DNA from: Alloyangia pacifica
GTDB lineage: Bacteria > Pseudomonadota > Alphaproteobacteria > Rhodobacterales > Rhodobacteraceae
Reading direction: 5' to 3'
Assembly (NCBI RefSeq): GCF_900116195.1
Contig: NZ_FOZW01000010.1
Span: forward strand, 124,001 to 188,000
Length of the DNA stretch: 64,000 nt
Position numbers and translations under genes: made by a program. Shown piece after piece: positions 33,783-43,509 of this stretch; position 1 is the stretch's first letter, and every line of letters begins with the position of its first letter. The notes under the pieces are model-generated. The model searched no databases. It saw only the letters and a program-made list of their open reading frames with translations, and was not told the DNA's origin.

Positions 33783-35144
33783 ATGAAAAAACTTCTCATC
33801 GCTCTCGCCACTTCCACCGCACTCATCTCCCCGGCGATGGCCCAGGAGCTGGAAAAGGACGAGCTGACCTTCGGCTTCATCAAGCTGACCGACATGGCAC
33901 CGCTCGCGGTCGCCTACGAGCAGGGCTACTTCCTTGACGAGGGCCTCTTTGTCACCCTCGAGGCGCAGGCCAACTGGAAGGTTCTGCTTGATGGCGTGAT
34001 CGGCGGCCAGCTTGACGGCGCGCACATGCTGGCGGGCCAGCCGCTCGCCGCCACCATCGGCTACGGCACCGAGGCGCATATCATCACCCCCTTCTCGATG
34101 GACCTGAACGGCAACGGCATCACCGTGTCGAACGAGGTCTGGGAAATGATGAAGCCGAACATCCCGGAAACCGATGCCGGCCTGCCGCAGCACCCGATCA
34201 GCGCCGAGGCGCTGGTGCCGGTGGTCGAGAAGTTCCGCTCCGAGGGCAAGCCCTTCAACATGGGCATGGTCTTCCCGGTCTCGACCCACAACTACGAGCT
34301 GCGCTACTGGCTCGCCGCCGGCGGCCTGAACCCGGGCTTCTACTCGCCGGAAAACATTTCGGGCCAGATCAGCGCAGACGTGATGCTCTCGGTCACCCCG
34401 CCGCCGCAGATGCCCGCCACGCTCGAGGCAGGCACCATCTCGGGCTACTGCGTCGGTGAGCCGTGGAACCAGCAGGCCGTGTTCAAGGGCATCGGCGTGC
34501 CGGTGATCACCGACTACGAGCTGTGGAAGAACAACCCCGAGAAGGTCTTCGGCATCACCGCCGAATTCGCCGAGGAAAACCCCAACACCACCAAGGCCGT
34601 GGTCAAGGCGCTGATCCGCGCCGCCATGTGGCTCGACGAGAACGACAACGCAAACCGCATGGAAGCGGTGCAGATGCTGTCGCAGCCGGAATACGTGGGC
34701 GCCGACGCCGAGGTGATCGCCAACTCGATGACCGGCACCTTCGAGTACGAAAAGGGTGATGTGCGCGAAGTTCCCGACTTCAACGTCTTCTTCCGCCACA
34801 ACGCCACCTACCCCTACTACTCGGACGCCGTCTGGTACCTGACCCAGATGCGCCGCTGGGGCCAGATCGCCGAGGCCAAGCCCGACAGCTGGTACGACGA
34901 GGTCGCCAAGTCGGTCTACAAGCCGGAGATCTACCTCGAGGCCGCCCGCGCGCTGGTCGACGAGGGTCTGGCGAATGAAGCCGACTTCCCCTGGGACAGC
35001 GACGGCTACAAGGCACCGACCCCCTCCGAGGACATCATCGACGGCATCGCCTACGACGGCAAAGCCCCGAACGCCTACCTCGACAGCCTGCCGATCGGCC
35101 TGAAAGGCGAGCAAAAAGTGGTCGGCAACGAAGTTCAGGGCTGA
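33783..35144 (+). CDS. nrtA: Nitrate ABC transporter substrate-binding protein NrtA
   Basis: A 453-residue periplasmic nitrate receptor. The signal peptide is [20 protein letters not shown], then the NrtA/CmpA/SsuA-like fold opens with [21 protein letters not shown]. The pocket region [15 protein letters not shown] matches nitrate/nitrite binders. The ATG at 33783 starts the signal peptide; the frame is open further upstream inside the leader. A strong hairpin (35153-35183) separates it from nrtB. Confidence 0.94.
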   Translation: MKKLLIALATSTALISPAMAQELEKDELTFGFIKLTDMAPLAVAYEQGYFLDEGLFVTLEAQANWKVLLDGVIGGQLDGAHMLAGQPLAATIGYGTEAHIITPFSMDLNGNGITVSNEVWEMMKPNIPETDAGLPQHPISAEALVPVVEKFRSEGKPFNMGMVFPVSTHNYELRYWLAAGGLNPGFYSPENISGQISADVMLSVTPPPQMPATLEAGTISGYCVGEPWNQQAVFKGIGVPVITDYELWKNNPEKVFGITAEFAEENPNTTKAVVKALIRAAMWLDENDNANRMEAVQMLSQPEYVGADAEVIANSMTGTFEYEKGDVREVPDFNVFFRHNATYPYYSDAVWYLTQMRRWGQIAEAKPDSWYDEVAKSVYKPEIYLEAARALVDEGLANEADFPWDSDGYKAPTPSEDIIDGIAYDGKAPNAYLDSLPIGLKGEQKVVGNEVQG

Positions 35145-35152
35145 CCGCCTCT

Positions 35153-35183
35153 GGGGACCGGCCACACCCTCACGTCGGTCCCC
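35153..35183 (+). other. Intercistronic hairpin between nrtA and nrtB
   Basis: A perfect 8-bp stem GGGGACCG / CGGTCCCC with a 15-nt loop, 9 bp after the nrtA stop and without a T run. It is likely an mRNA-stabilising element giving more NrtA than membrane subunits. Confidence 0.62.
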
Positions 35184-35269
35184 TCCCATACCTAGCGACT
35201 TTCAAACCTCTTCCTCATCCCGATGCGCGCCGCTCCCTCCCTGCGCCATCCAGACCAAGGACCGGACCC

Positions 35270-36352
35270 ATGACCACCGTCGATCCCGATTTCGCCCGAG
35301 ACGCCGAGCGCGAGGCTCGCCGGGCGCGTCTGTTCACCCGCATCAACAAGGCGGACGCCTGGTTCAAGGTCCTCGGCCTTGCCTGGATCACCCCGCTGCT
35401 CAAGGCTGCGGCCGGCGACAACCCCCGCGCGCAGATGAAAGATGTCTGGCGCCTGCTGGGCGTTCCGCTTGTCGCCATCGCCGCCTTCCTCGTGCTCTGG
35501 GGCACGCTGGCGCCGCAGGTGCAGACCTCGCTCGGCGCGGTCCCCGGCCCTGCACAGGTCTGGGATGAGGCGGTCAACCTGCACCACGACGCGCAGGCCA
35601 AGGCCGCCAAGCAGGCCAAGTTCGAAACCATGGTGGCGCAGCGCAACGAAAAGCTGATCGCCGCGGGCAAGGCGGATCAGGTCAAGGAAGTCGCCTATAC
35701 CGGCGCGCCGAGCTACTACCAGCAGATCTGGACCTCGATCAAAACCGTCTTCTTCGGCTTCCTGATCGCCTCCGCCGTCGCCATTCCGCTGGGCATCTGC
35801 GCCGGTCTCTCGCCCACCGCCAACGCCGCGATCAACCCTTTGGTGCAGATCTTCAAGCCGGTCTCGCCGCTGGCATGGCTGCCGATCGTCACCATGGTCG
35901 TCTCGGCCGCCTATGCCAGCAACGACGGCATGTTCTCCAAGTCCTTCCTGATCTCGGCGATCACCGTGACGCTCTGCTCGCTCTGGCCGACGCTGATCAA
36001 CACCGCGCTCGGCGTCGCCTCGATCGACAAGGATCTGGTGAACGTCTCGAAGGTGCTCAAGATGAACACCTACACCAAGATCACGAAGCTGGTGCTGCCC
36101 TCGGCCCTGCCGCTGATCTTCACCGGTCTGCGCCTGTCGCTCGGTGTGGGCTGGATGGTGCTGATCGCCGCCGAGATGCTCGCCCAGAACCCCGGCCTCG
36201 GCAAGTTCGTCTGGGACGAGTTCCAGAACGGCTCGTCCTCCTCGCTGGCCAAGATCATGGTCGCGGTCTTCACCATCGGCATCATCGGCTTCCTGCTGGA
36301 CCGCGTGATGTTCGCCCTGCAGTCCCTCTTCACCTTCTCGAACAACCGCTGA
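35270..36352 (+). CDS. nrtB: Nitrate ABC transporter permease NrtB
   Basis: A 360-residue inner-membrane permease. A long N-terminal cytoplasmic part (1-65) is followed by a first helix (PLVAIAAFLVLWGTLAP) and a charged Ala/Lys-rich periplasmic stretch with no NrtB counterpart that I recall. The BPD_transp_1 core follows, with the EAA-type loop VSKVLKMNTYTKITKLVLPSALP. The SPLAWLPIVTMV motif is typical of NrtB/SsuC permeases. Confidence 0.92.
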   Translation: MTTVDPDFARDAEREARRARLFTRINKADAWFKVLGLAWITPLLKAAAGDNPRAQMKDVWRLLGVPLVAIAAFLVLWGTLAPQVQTSLGAVPGPAQVWDEAVNLHHDAQAKAAKQAKFETMVAQRNEKLIAAGKADQVKEVAYTGAPSYYQQIWTSIKTVFFGFLIASAVAIPLGICAGLSPTANAAINPLVQIFKPVSPLAWLPIVTMVVSAAYASNDGMFSKSFLISAITVTLCSLWPTLINTALGVASIDKDLVNVSKVLKMNTYTKITKLVLPSALPLIFTGLRLSLGVGWMVLIAAEMLAQNPGLGKFVWDEFQNGSSSSLAKIMVAVFTIGIIGFLLDRVMFALQSLFTFSNNR

Positions 36353-36395
36353 GCGGCGCTCAAGCAAGCGAAGCGATAGCGCGAAAGGAAAAGCA

Positions 36396-38078
36396 ATGAG
36401 CATCCTGGAGTTCCAGAACGTCTCGAAAAGCTTCGGCGAGGGCACCCACGCGACCCATGTGCTGAAGGACATCAACCTCAGCGTCGAAGAAGGCGAGTTC
36501 CTCGTGATCCTCGGCTTCTCCGGCACCGGCAAGACCACGCTGATCAACCTGATGGCCGGGCTCGAGAAACCCTCCAAGGGCCGCGTCACCTTCAAGGGGT
36601 TCGACATCGAGGGCCCAGGCCCAGAGCGCGGCGTGATCTTCCAGAACTACTCGCTGATGCCGTGGCTGACGGTCGAAGGCAACGTGCGTCTCGCGCTCGA
36701 CGCGGTCTTCCCCGAGATGACCAAGAGCGAGAAGGCGAAGAAAACTGCCCATTACATCAAGATGGTCGGCCTCTCGCACGCCACGCACCGCCGCCCCGCC
36801 GAGCTGTCGGGCGGGATGCGCCAGCGGGTCAACGTCGCCCGGGCGCTCGCCATGTCGCCCGAGATGCTGCTCCTCGACGAGCCTCTCTCGGCGCTGGACG
36901 CGCTGACCCGTGCCAACCTCGCCGACGAGATCGAGGCGATCTGGGAGCAGGACAAGAAGACCTGCGTGCTGATCACCAATGACGTCGACGAGGCAATCAC
37001 CCTCGCCGACCGGATCATCGCGCTGAACCCCGATGGCACGCTCGGTGCAGAGTTCCGCGTCAGCATCCCCCGCCCGCGCGAACGCAGCGAGATGAACCAC
37101 CACGAGGGCTTCAAGAAACTGCGCGCCGAGGTCACCGGCTACCTCATGGACGTCGGCATCAAGGGCAAGGTCGAAGGCTCGCGCATCCTGCCCAACGTCA
37201 CCCCGATCCACGCCGTGCCCGCCGCCGTGCAGCAGGCGCAGGAAGGGCTGATCGACGAGCGCTTCCTCGACTTTTCGCAACTGCACAAGATCTACCCCAC
37301 GCCGAAGGGTCCGCTCACGGTGGTCGAGGACTTCAACCTCAAGATCAACCGCGGCGAGTTCATCTCGCTGATCGGCCACTCGGGCTGCGGCAAGTCCACC
37401 GTGCTGACCATGGCGGCAGGGCTCAACGGCATCTCCAAGGGCGCCATCAAGCTTGATGGCCGCCACGTCGAGGGTGCCGATCCCGAGCGCGCCGTGGTGT
37501 TCCAGTCGCCGAACCTCTTCCCCTGGCTCACCGCCCGCGAGAACTGCGCCATCGGCGTCGACAAGGTCTATCCCAAGGCGTCGCAGGCCGAGCGTCAGGA
37601 CGTGGTGGAATACTACCTCGAGCGGGTCGGCCTTGCCGATGCCATGGACCGCGGCGCCGCCGACATGTCCAACGGCATGAAACAGCGCGTCGGCATCGCC
37701 CGCGCCTTCGCCCTCTCGCCCAAGCTGCTGCTGCTCGACGAGCCCTTCGGCATGCTCGACAGCCTCACCCGCTGGGAGCTGCAGGAGGTTCTCATGGAGG
37801 TCTGGAGCCGCACCAAGGTCACCGCGATCTGCGTCACCCACGACGTCGACGAGGCGATCCTGCTGGCCGACCGCGTGGTGATGATGACCAACGGCCCGCA
37901 GGCCACCATCGGCAAGATCACCGATGTGAACCTGCCCCGCCCGCGCACCCGCAAGGCGCTGCTCGAGCACCCCGACTACTACGCCTACCGCCAGGAGGTG
38001 CTCGATTTCCTCGAGGAATACGAGCACGGCGCCAAACCCAAAGCCAAACCGGCCCCCAAGGCCATCGCAGCGGAGTGA
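36396..38078 (+). CDS. Nitrate ABC transporter ATPase, two fused ABC domains (NrtC-NrtD)
   Basis: A 560-residue protein carrying two full ATPase domains. The first (about 1-225) has Walker A GFSGTGKTT, signature LSGGMRQRV and Walker B LLLDEPLSALD. The second (about 290-530) has GHSGCGKST, MSNGMKQRVGIARAF and LLLDEPFGMLD. The second domain's signature has SNGM in place of SGGM, and the first has an Asn-Asp (TNDVDEA) where His-Asp is usual. The classical cyanobacterial NrtC has instead a C-terminal nitrate-binding domain with NrtD separate. It ends in a Lys/Pro/Ala tail. Confidence 0.92.
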   Translation: MSILEFQNVSKSFGEGTHATHVLKDINLSVEEGEFLVILGFSGTGKTTLINLMAGLEKPSKGRVTFKGFDIEGPGPERGVIFQNYSLMPWLTVEGNVRLALDAVFPEMTKSEKAKKTAHYIKMVGLSHATHRRPAELSGGMRQRVNVARALAMSPEMLLLDEPLSALDALTRANLADEIEAIWEQDKKTCVLITNDVDEAITLADRIIALNPDGTLGAEFRVSIPRPRERSEMNHHEGFKKLRAEVTGYLMDVGIKGKVEGSRILPNVTPIHAVPAAVQQAQEGLIDERFLDFSQLHKIYPTPKGPLTVVEDFNLKINRGEFISLIGHSGCGKSTVLTMAAGLNGISKGAIKLDGRHVEGADPERAVVFQSPNLFPWLTARENCAIGVDKVYPKASQAERQDVVEYYLERVGLADAMDRGAADMSNGMKQRVGIARAFALSPKLLLLDEPFGMLDSLTRWELQEVLMEVWSRTKVTAICVTHDVDEAILLADRVVMMTNGPQATIGKITDVNLPRPRTRKALLEHPDYYAYRQEVLDFLEEYEHGAKPKAKPAPKAIAAE

Positions 38079-38083
38079 CCGAC

Positions 38084-40519
38084 ATGGCGAAGAAACTCAT
38101 CGTGATCGGTGCCGGCATGGCCTCTGGCCGCATGCTGGAACACCTGATCGACGCAAACCCCGATGCCTACGACATCACCCTCTTCAACGCCGAGCCGCGC
38201 GGCAACTACAACCGCCTGATGCTCTCGCCGGTGCTGTCGGGCGAGAAGACCTACGAAGAGATCGTGACCCACGATGCCGCCTGGTACGAAGAGCGCGGCG
38301 TGACCTGCCGCTTCGGCGAAAAGGTCGTGGCGATCGATACCGAGAAGAAGGTCGTGACCGGCGAAAAGGGGGCCCTGCCCTATGACAAGCTGGTCATCGC
38401 CACCGGCTCGAACCCGTTCATCATCCCGCTTCCGGGCCACGATCTGCAGGGGGTGATCCCCTACCGCGATCTCGAGGACACGGAGGCGATGATGGCCCTC
38501 GGCGCAGGCAAGCGCGCGGTGGTCATCGGCGGCGGTCTTCTGGGGCTGGAAGCCGCCGCCGGCATGGCCGCGCGCGGCACCGAGGTCGACGTGGTGCACA
38601 TCATGGGCCACCTGATGGAGCGTCAGCTGGACGAGGCGGCGGGCTACCTGCTGCGCCGTTCTCTGACCGAGAAGGGCATCCGCGTCCACTGCAAGGCCAA
38701 CTCCAAGCAGATCCTCTCGGATGCCAACGGCCACGTCCGCGCCCTGCAGCTCGACGACGGCACCGAGCTGCCCTGCGACCTGCTGGTCATGGCGGTCGGC
38801 ATCCGCCCCAGCACGGCGCTCGGAAAGGAGGCGGGTCTCGAGGTGAACCGCGGCATCGTCGTCGACGATCACATGGTCACCTCGAACCCTGACGTTCTGG
38901 CGCTTGGCGAATGTGTCGAGCACGCCGGGGCGATCTTCGGCCTCGTCGCGCCGCTCTATGATCAGGCCAAGGTTCTGGCCAAGACCCTGCTCGGCGAGGA
39001 GGCCCGCTTCGTGCAGAAGGAGGTCGCCACCAAGCTCAAGGTCACCGGCTGCGATCTCTTCTCGGCGGGCGATTTCGCCGAGGGCGAGGGCCGCGAGGAC
39101 ATCGTCTTCCGCGATCCCGCGCGCGGCGTCTACAAGCGGCTGATCCTTGAGGGCAATCGCCTGATCGGCGCGGTCATGTATGGCGACACCGCAGACGGTG
39201 CGTGGTTCCACGGCCTCATCAAGGACGCCACCGAAGTCGAGGAGATGCGCGAGACGCTGATCTTCGGACCGGCCTACCAGGGGGGGGCCGCTGCGGACCC
39301 TATGGCGGCCGTTGCAGCCTTACCGCGTGACGCGGAGATCTGTGGCTGTAACGGCGTCTGCAAGGGACAGATCGAAGACGCAATCAACGCCGGCGCCGGG
39401 GACCTCGGCGCGGTGCGGGCCACCACGAAGGCCAGCGCCTCCTGCGGCACCTGCACCGGGCTGGTCGAGCAGATCCTCGGCGCGACGCTGGGCGATGACT
39501 TCGTCATCCCCGCCGCGCAATCGGTTTGCGGCTGTACCGACCTCAGCCATGAGGACGTGCGCCGCCTGATCAAATCGCAGGAGCTGAAATCGCAGGAAGC
39601 GGTCTGGCAGGAACTGGGCTGGACCACCCGCAACGGCTGCCATGTCTGCCGACCCGCGGTGAACTTCTACCTGCTCGCCGACTGGCCGCTCGACTATGTG
39701 GACGACCCGCAAAGCCGCTTCGTCAACGAGCGCAACCACGCCAACATCCAGAAGGATGGCACCTATTCGGTGATGCCCCGCATGTGGGGCGGCATGACCA
39801 CGCCGCAGGAACTGATGGCAATCGCGCAGGCGGCCGAGAAATACGCCGCCACCGAGAAAGTCACCGGCGGCCAGCGCATCGACCTTCTGGGCGTGAAAAA
39901 GGAAGACCTGCCCGCCATCTGGCACGATCTGAACGAGGCCGGGATGGTCTCGGGCCACGCCTACACCAAGGGTCTGCGCACGGTGAAAACCTGCGTCGGT
40001 TCCGAATGGTGCCGCTTCGGCACGCAGGACAGCACCGGCCTCGGCATCGCGCTCGAGCGGCGGCTCTGGGGCTCTTGGACGCCGCATAAGGTCAAGCTCG
40101 GCGTCTCTGGCTGCCCGCGCAACTGCGCCGAGGCCACCTGCAAGGATGTGGGCATCGTGTGTGTCGACAGCGGCTTCCAGATCGGCGTTGCCGGGGCCGC
40201 GGGCATGGACGTGAAAGAGACCGAGCGTCTGGTCGATGTGCCCACCGAGCAAGAGGCGATCGAATGGACCGTCGCCTTCGTGCAACTCTACCGCGAGCAC
40301 GCCAAGTATCTCGACCGGCCCTACAAATGGGTCGCCAAGGTTGGGCTCGACTGGGTGAAAGAGACCCTCGCCGACGCCGCCGAACGGCAGGCGCTGGTCG
40401 AGCGCTTCGACCTCTCCCAGTCGGTTTACCAAAAGGACCCATGGGCCGAGCGGGCCAAGCCGGAGGTGGCACGCCGCTTCCACCCGCTCGCCGATCTCAC
40501 GCTGGAGGCTGCGGAATGA
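38084..40519 (+). CDS. nirB: Assimilatory NAD(P)H nitrite reductase large subunit
   Basis: It reduces nitrite to ammonium in the cytoplasm using siroheme. The 811 residues comprise an FAD/NAD domain (VIGAGMASGRM, ATGSNPFIIP, GGGLLGLEAAAG), two BFD-type [2Fe-2S] cysteine sets (CGCNGVCKG with CGTCTG, then CGCTD with GCHVCRP), and the siroheme/[4Fe-4S] core. The core has CVGSEWCRFGT and GCPRNCAEATCKD. GGAG lies 8 bp before the ATG at 38084, and an overlapping GTG at 38075 is less likely. The G-run near 39281 does not break the frame. Confidence 0.96.
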   Translation: MAKKLIVIGAGMASGRMLEHLIDANPDAYDITLFNAEPRGNYNRLMLSPVLSGEKTYEEIVTHDAAWYEERGVTCRFGEKVVAIDTEKKVVTGEKGALPYDKLVIATGSNPFIIPLPGHDLQGVIPYRDLEDTEAMMALGAGKRAVVIGGGLLGLEAAAGMAARGTEVDVVHIMGHLMERQLDEAAGYLLRRSLTEKGIRVHCKANSKQILSDANGHVRALQLDDGTELPCDLLVMAVGIRPSTALGKEAGLEVNRGIVVDDHMVTSNPDVLALGECVEHAGAIFGLVAPLYDQAKVLAKTLLGEEARFVQKEVATKLKVTGCDLFSAGDFAEGEGREDIVFRDPARGVYKRLILEGNRLIGAVMYGDTADGAWFHGLIKDATEVEEMRETLIFGPAYQGGAAADPMAAVAALPRDAEICGCNGVCKGQIEDAINAGAGDLGAVRATTKASASCGTCTGLVEQILGATLGDDFVIPAAQSVCGCTDLSHEDVRRLIKSQELKSQEAVWQELGWTTRNGCHVCRPAVNFYLLADWPLDYVDDPQSRFVNERNHANIQKDGTYSVMPRMWGGMTTPQELMAIAQAAEKYAATEKVTGGQRIDLLGVKKEDLPAIWHDLNEAGMVSGHAYTKGLRTVKTCVGSEWCRFGTQDSTGLGIALERRLWGSWTPHKVKLGVSGCPRNCAEATCKDVGIVCVDSGFQIGVAGAAGMDVKETERLVDVPTEQEAIEWTVAFVQLYREHAKYLDRPYKWVAKVGLDWVKETLADAAERQALVERFDLSQSVYQKDPWAERAKPEVARRFHPLADLTLEAAE

Positions 40520-40848
40520 GCTGGATCGACATCGGACATATCGACGACATCCCCCTGCGCGGGGCACGGCTGGTCAAAACTCCCGTGGGCTGCGTGGCGA
40601 TCTTCCGGACCGCCGAAGCCGAGGTCTTCGCCGCCTCCAACGCCTGCCCGCACAAGGCCGGACCGCTGTCGGAGGGCATCGTGCATGGCCAGAAGGTCAC
40701 CTGCCCGCTGCACAACTGGGTGTTCGACCTGAACACCGGCGAGGCACAGGGCGCCGACGAGGGCCGCATCGCCACCTATCCGGTGCGCCTCGACGGGGAT
40801 CGAATCCTGCTCGACGGCCATGCCGTCGGAAAGCGGAGCGCCGCGTGA
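40516..40848 (+). CDS. nirD: Nitrite reductase small subunit NirD, Rieske type with intact iron-sulfur ligands
   Basis: A 110-residue Rieske-fold protein. Both ligand pairs are present, CPHKAGPLSEG and CPLHNWVFDL (C-x-H and C-x2-H). E. coli NirD has the fold but lacks the cluster, so this version should carry [2Fe-2S] and pass electrons, like the Rieske protein NasG/NirD of Paracoccus-type clusters. The start overlaps nirB by 4 bp and the stop overlaps nasA by 1 bp. Confidence 0.92.
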   Translation: MSWIDIGHIDDIPLRGARLVKTPVGCVAIFRTAEAEVFAASNACPHKAGPLSEGIVHGQKVTCPLHNWVFDLNTGEAQGADEGRIATYPVRLDGDRILLDGHAVGKRSAA

Positions 40849-43499
40849 TGGACGGGTCGGGCCTGCCTGAGATTCGCTCGACCTGCGCCTATTGCGGCGT
40901 TGGCTGCGGCGTACTGCTGCGCCCCGACGGGGCGGGCGGGCTCGATGTGCGCGGCGACCCCGCGCACCCTGCAAACAAGGGGCGTCTCTGCTCCAAGGGC
41001 TCGCAGCTGGGCGAGACGCTGGGGCTGGCGGGTCGCCTGCTGGCCCCGCGGGTCAACGGGATCGAGACGGGTTGGGACGCCGCGCTCGATCTCGTTGCCC
41101 TGCGCTTCCGCGAGACCATCGCCGAGCACGGGCCGGACAGCGTGGCCTTCTACGTCTCGGGCCAGATGCTGACTGAGGATTACTACGTCGCCAACAAGCT
41201 GATGAAGGGCTTCATCGGCTCGGCCAATATCGACACCAATTCGCGGCTTTGCATGGCCTCGACCGTGGCGGGCCACAAGCGCGCCTTCGGCACCGACACC
41301 GTGCCCGGCACCTACGAGGACCTCGAAGAGGCCGACCTCGTGGTGCTGGTGGGCAGCAACCTCGCCTGGTGCCACCCGGTGCTGTTCCAGCGCGTCGTTG
41401 CCGCCAAGAAAGCCCGCCCGAACCTAAAGGTCGTGGTCGTTGATCCGCGCCGTACCGCCACCTGCGACGCCGCCGACCTGCACCTGCCGCTGAAGGCCGG
41501 AACCGATGTGGCGCTGTTCAACGGGCTGCTGACCGAGATCGCCGTGCAGGGCGCGGCGGACGAGGCGTTCATGGCGCATGTCGAAGGGTTCGACGCGACG
41601 CTGGAGTCCGCTTCCGACGACGATCCGGCCCGCACCGGGCTCGACGCCGCCACGCTGCAGCAGTTCTACGACCTCTTCGTGCGGACCGAGAAGGTGGTCA
41701 CGGTCTTCAGCCAAGGCGTCAACCAATCCTCCTCGGGCACCGATAAGGTCAATTCGATCCTCAACTGCCACCTCGCCACGGGCCGTATCGGCAAGCCGGG
41801 CATGGGTCCGCTCTCGGTCACCGGCCAGCCCAATGCCATGGGCGGGCGCGAGGTCGGCGGTCTGGCCAACATGCTGGCCTGCCATCTCGATATCGAGAAT
41901 ATTTCCCATCGGTCAGCGGTCCGCGAGTTCTGGTCCTCGCCGACGATCCCCGACAAGCCCGGTCTGAAGGCGGTGGACCTCTTCCAGGCGGTGGGCGAAG
42001 GCCGGATCAAGGCGCTCTGGGTGATCCACACCAACCCCGCCGTGACCATGCCCGACGCCGACTGCGTGCGTGACGCGATCAAGGACTGCCCCTTCGTCGT
42101 GGTCAGCGACATCACAGCGGCCACCGACACCGCCCGGCTCGCCCACGTGCTGCTGCCCGCCACCGCCTGGGGCGAGAAGGAGGGCACCGTCACCAACTCA
42201 GACCGCACCATCTCGCGCCAGCGCGCCGCGCTGCCCGCGCCGGGCGCGGCGAAACCGGACTGGGAAATCCTCTCGGAAGTGGGAAGGCGCATGGGCTGGC
42301 CCTCGGCTTTCGACTACGCCTCCCCCGCCGAGATCTTCCGCGAATACGCCGCGCTCTCGGGCATCGCGGGCGGCTTCGGCAAGGATTTCGACATCTCGGG
42401 ACACGCGGGTCTTACCGATGGCGAATATGGCGCGCTCGCGCCCTTCCGCTGGCCCTATGCCGGGGCACGCAAGGGCGGGCGGTTCTTCGGCGACGGAGCC
42501 TTCTACACCGAGAGCGGCCGCGCCCGCATGGTGCCGGTGAAGTGGAAGGACTTCGCCAACAAGACCGCGCCGCGCTTCCCCTTCCGCTTCAACACCGGCC
42601 GCATCCGCGACCAGTGGCACACGATGACCCGCACCGCACGTTCGCCGCGGCTCTCGGCCCACCTCGCCGAGCCTTTCGTCGAGATCCACCCTGCGGACGC
42701 CGCAGAGCTGGCCATTGCGCCTGCGAGCCTCGTGCGGGTCTCTTCGAACCGCGGCAGCGCCCTGCTCCGGGCCCTGATCACCGACAAGGTGCAGCCGGGC
42801 GAGGTCTTTGCCCCCATGCATTGGACCGGCGAGACCGCGCCCGCGGCCCGGGTGGACGCGCTTGTGCCCCCCGTCACAGACCCGATCTCCGGCCAGCCCG
42901 AGAGCAAGGGCGCAGTGGTCGCGCTCGCGCCCTTCGAGGCCAAGTGGTACGGCTTTGCCGTCTCCTGCACCGAGATGGCCCCGGAAAGCGACTACTGGGC
43001 CGTCGCCCGCACCCATAGCGGCTGGCAGGTGGAAATGGCGGGCAGCACCGCCCCCGCCGATTGGGAAGCCGAGGCGCGCCGCCTGTTCGATCTGCCCCGC
43101 GCCGAGGCGCAGGTGGTTCACGATCCGCGCCGGGGCAGCGTCCGCATCGCCTTCCATGCCGAGGGCCGGCTGCTCGCCGCGCTCTTCGTCTCGCCTGAGC
43201 CGGTCGTGGTCATGCGCAGCCATGTCGCGACGCTGCCCGGCGATGAGGCCCCGCACGTGCTCACCGGCCGCGCGCCCGCCGACCAGCCCGATCCGGGCCC
43301 GGTGGTCTGCGCCTGCTTTAATGTCGGTGTGAACACCATTCTCGATGGGATCGAGACGCAGGGGCTGATGAGCGTCGACGCCATTGGCGCGGCGCTTCAG
43401 GCCGGCACCAACTGCGGCTCCTGCCGCCCCGAACTGGCCGCCCTGCTGGCCCGCGCGAAGGCACCCTCCCCCGAAGTCTCTCCCGAAGCCGCAGAATGA
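40848..43499 (+). CDS. nasA: Assimilatory nitrate reductase catalytic subunit
   Basis: It reduces nitrate to nitrite on a bis-MGD molybdenum site in the cytoplasm. The 883 residues begin with the [4Fe-4S] motif C13-x2-C16-x3-C20 and C48 (STCAYCGVGCG, GRLCSKG). The MopB core follows, with NTNSRLCMAS and NQSSSGTDKVN, then the molybdopterin dinucleotide domain (FRFNTGRIRDQWHTMTRT). It ends in a BFD-like [2Fe-2S] domain (CACFNVGVNTI and CGSCRPEL). The ATG at 40848 overlaps the nirD stop. A GTG one codon upstream is also possible. Confidence 0.95.
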   Translation: MDGSGLPEIRSTCAYCGVGCGVLLRPDGAGGLDVRGDPAHPANKGRLCSKGSQLGETLGLAGRLLAPRVNGIETGWDAALDLVALRFRETIAEHGPDSVAFYVSGQMLTEDYYVANKLMKGFIGSANIDTNSRLCMASTVAGHKRAFGTDTVPGTYEDLEEADLVVLVGSNLAWCHPVLFQRVVAAKKARPNLKVVVVDPRRTATCDAADLHLPLKAGTDVALFNGLLTEIAVQGAADEAFMAHVEGFDATLESASDDDPARTGLDAATLQQFYDLFVRTEKVVTVFSQGVNQSSSGTDKVNSILNCHLATGRIGKPGMGPLSVTGQPNAMGGREVGGLANMLACHLDIENISHRSAVREFWSSPTIPDKPGLKAVDLFQAVGEGRIKALWVIHTNPAVTMPDADCVRDAIKDCPFVVVSDITAATDTARLAHVLLPATAWGEKEGTVTNSDRTISRQRAALPAPGAAKPDWEILSEVGRRMGWPSAFDYASPAEIFREYAALSGIAGGFGKDFDISGHAGLTDGEYGALAPFRWPYAGARKGGRFFGDGAFYTESGRARMVPVKWKDFANKTAPRFPFRFNTGRIRDQWHTMTRTARSPRLSAHLAEPFVEIHPADAAELAIAPASLVRVSSNRGSALLRALITDKVQPGEVFAPMHWTGETAPAARVDALVPPVTDPISGQPESKGAVVALAPFEAKWYGFAVSCTEMAPESDYWAVARTHSGWQVEMAGSTAPADWEAEARRLFDLPRAEAQVVHDPRRGSVRIAFHAEGRLLAALFVSPEPVVVMRSHVATLPGDEAPHVLTGRAPADQPDPGPVVCACFNVGVNTILDGIETQGLMSVDAIGAALQAGTNCGSCRPELAALLARAKAPSPEVSPEAAE

Positions 43500-43509
43500 G
43501 GACCCCGAG

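Noticed and set aside
39275-39300. Run of G near 39281 as a possible frameshift in nirB
   Set aside because: The reading frame continues correctly through the run into the conserved CGCNGVCKG cluster motif.
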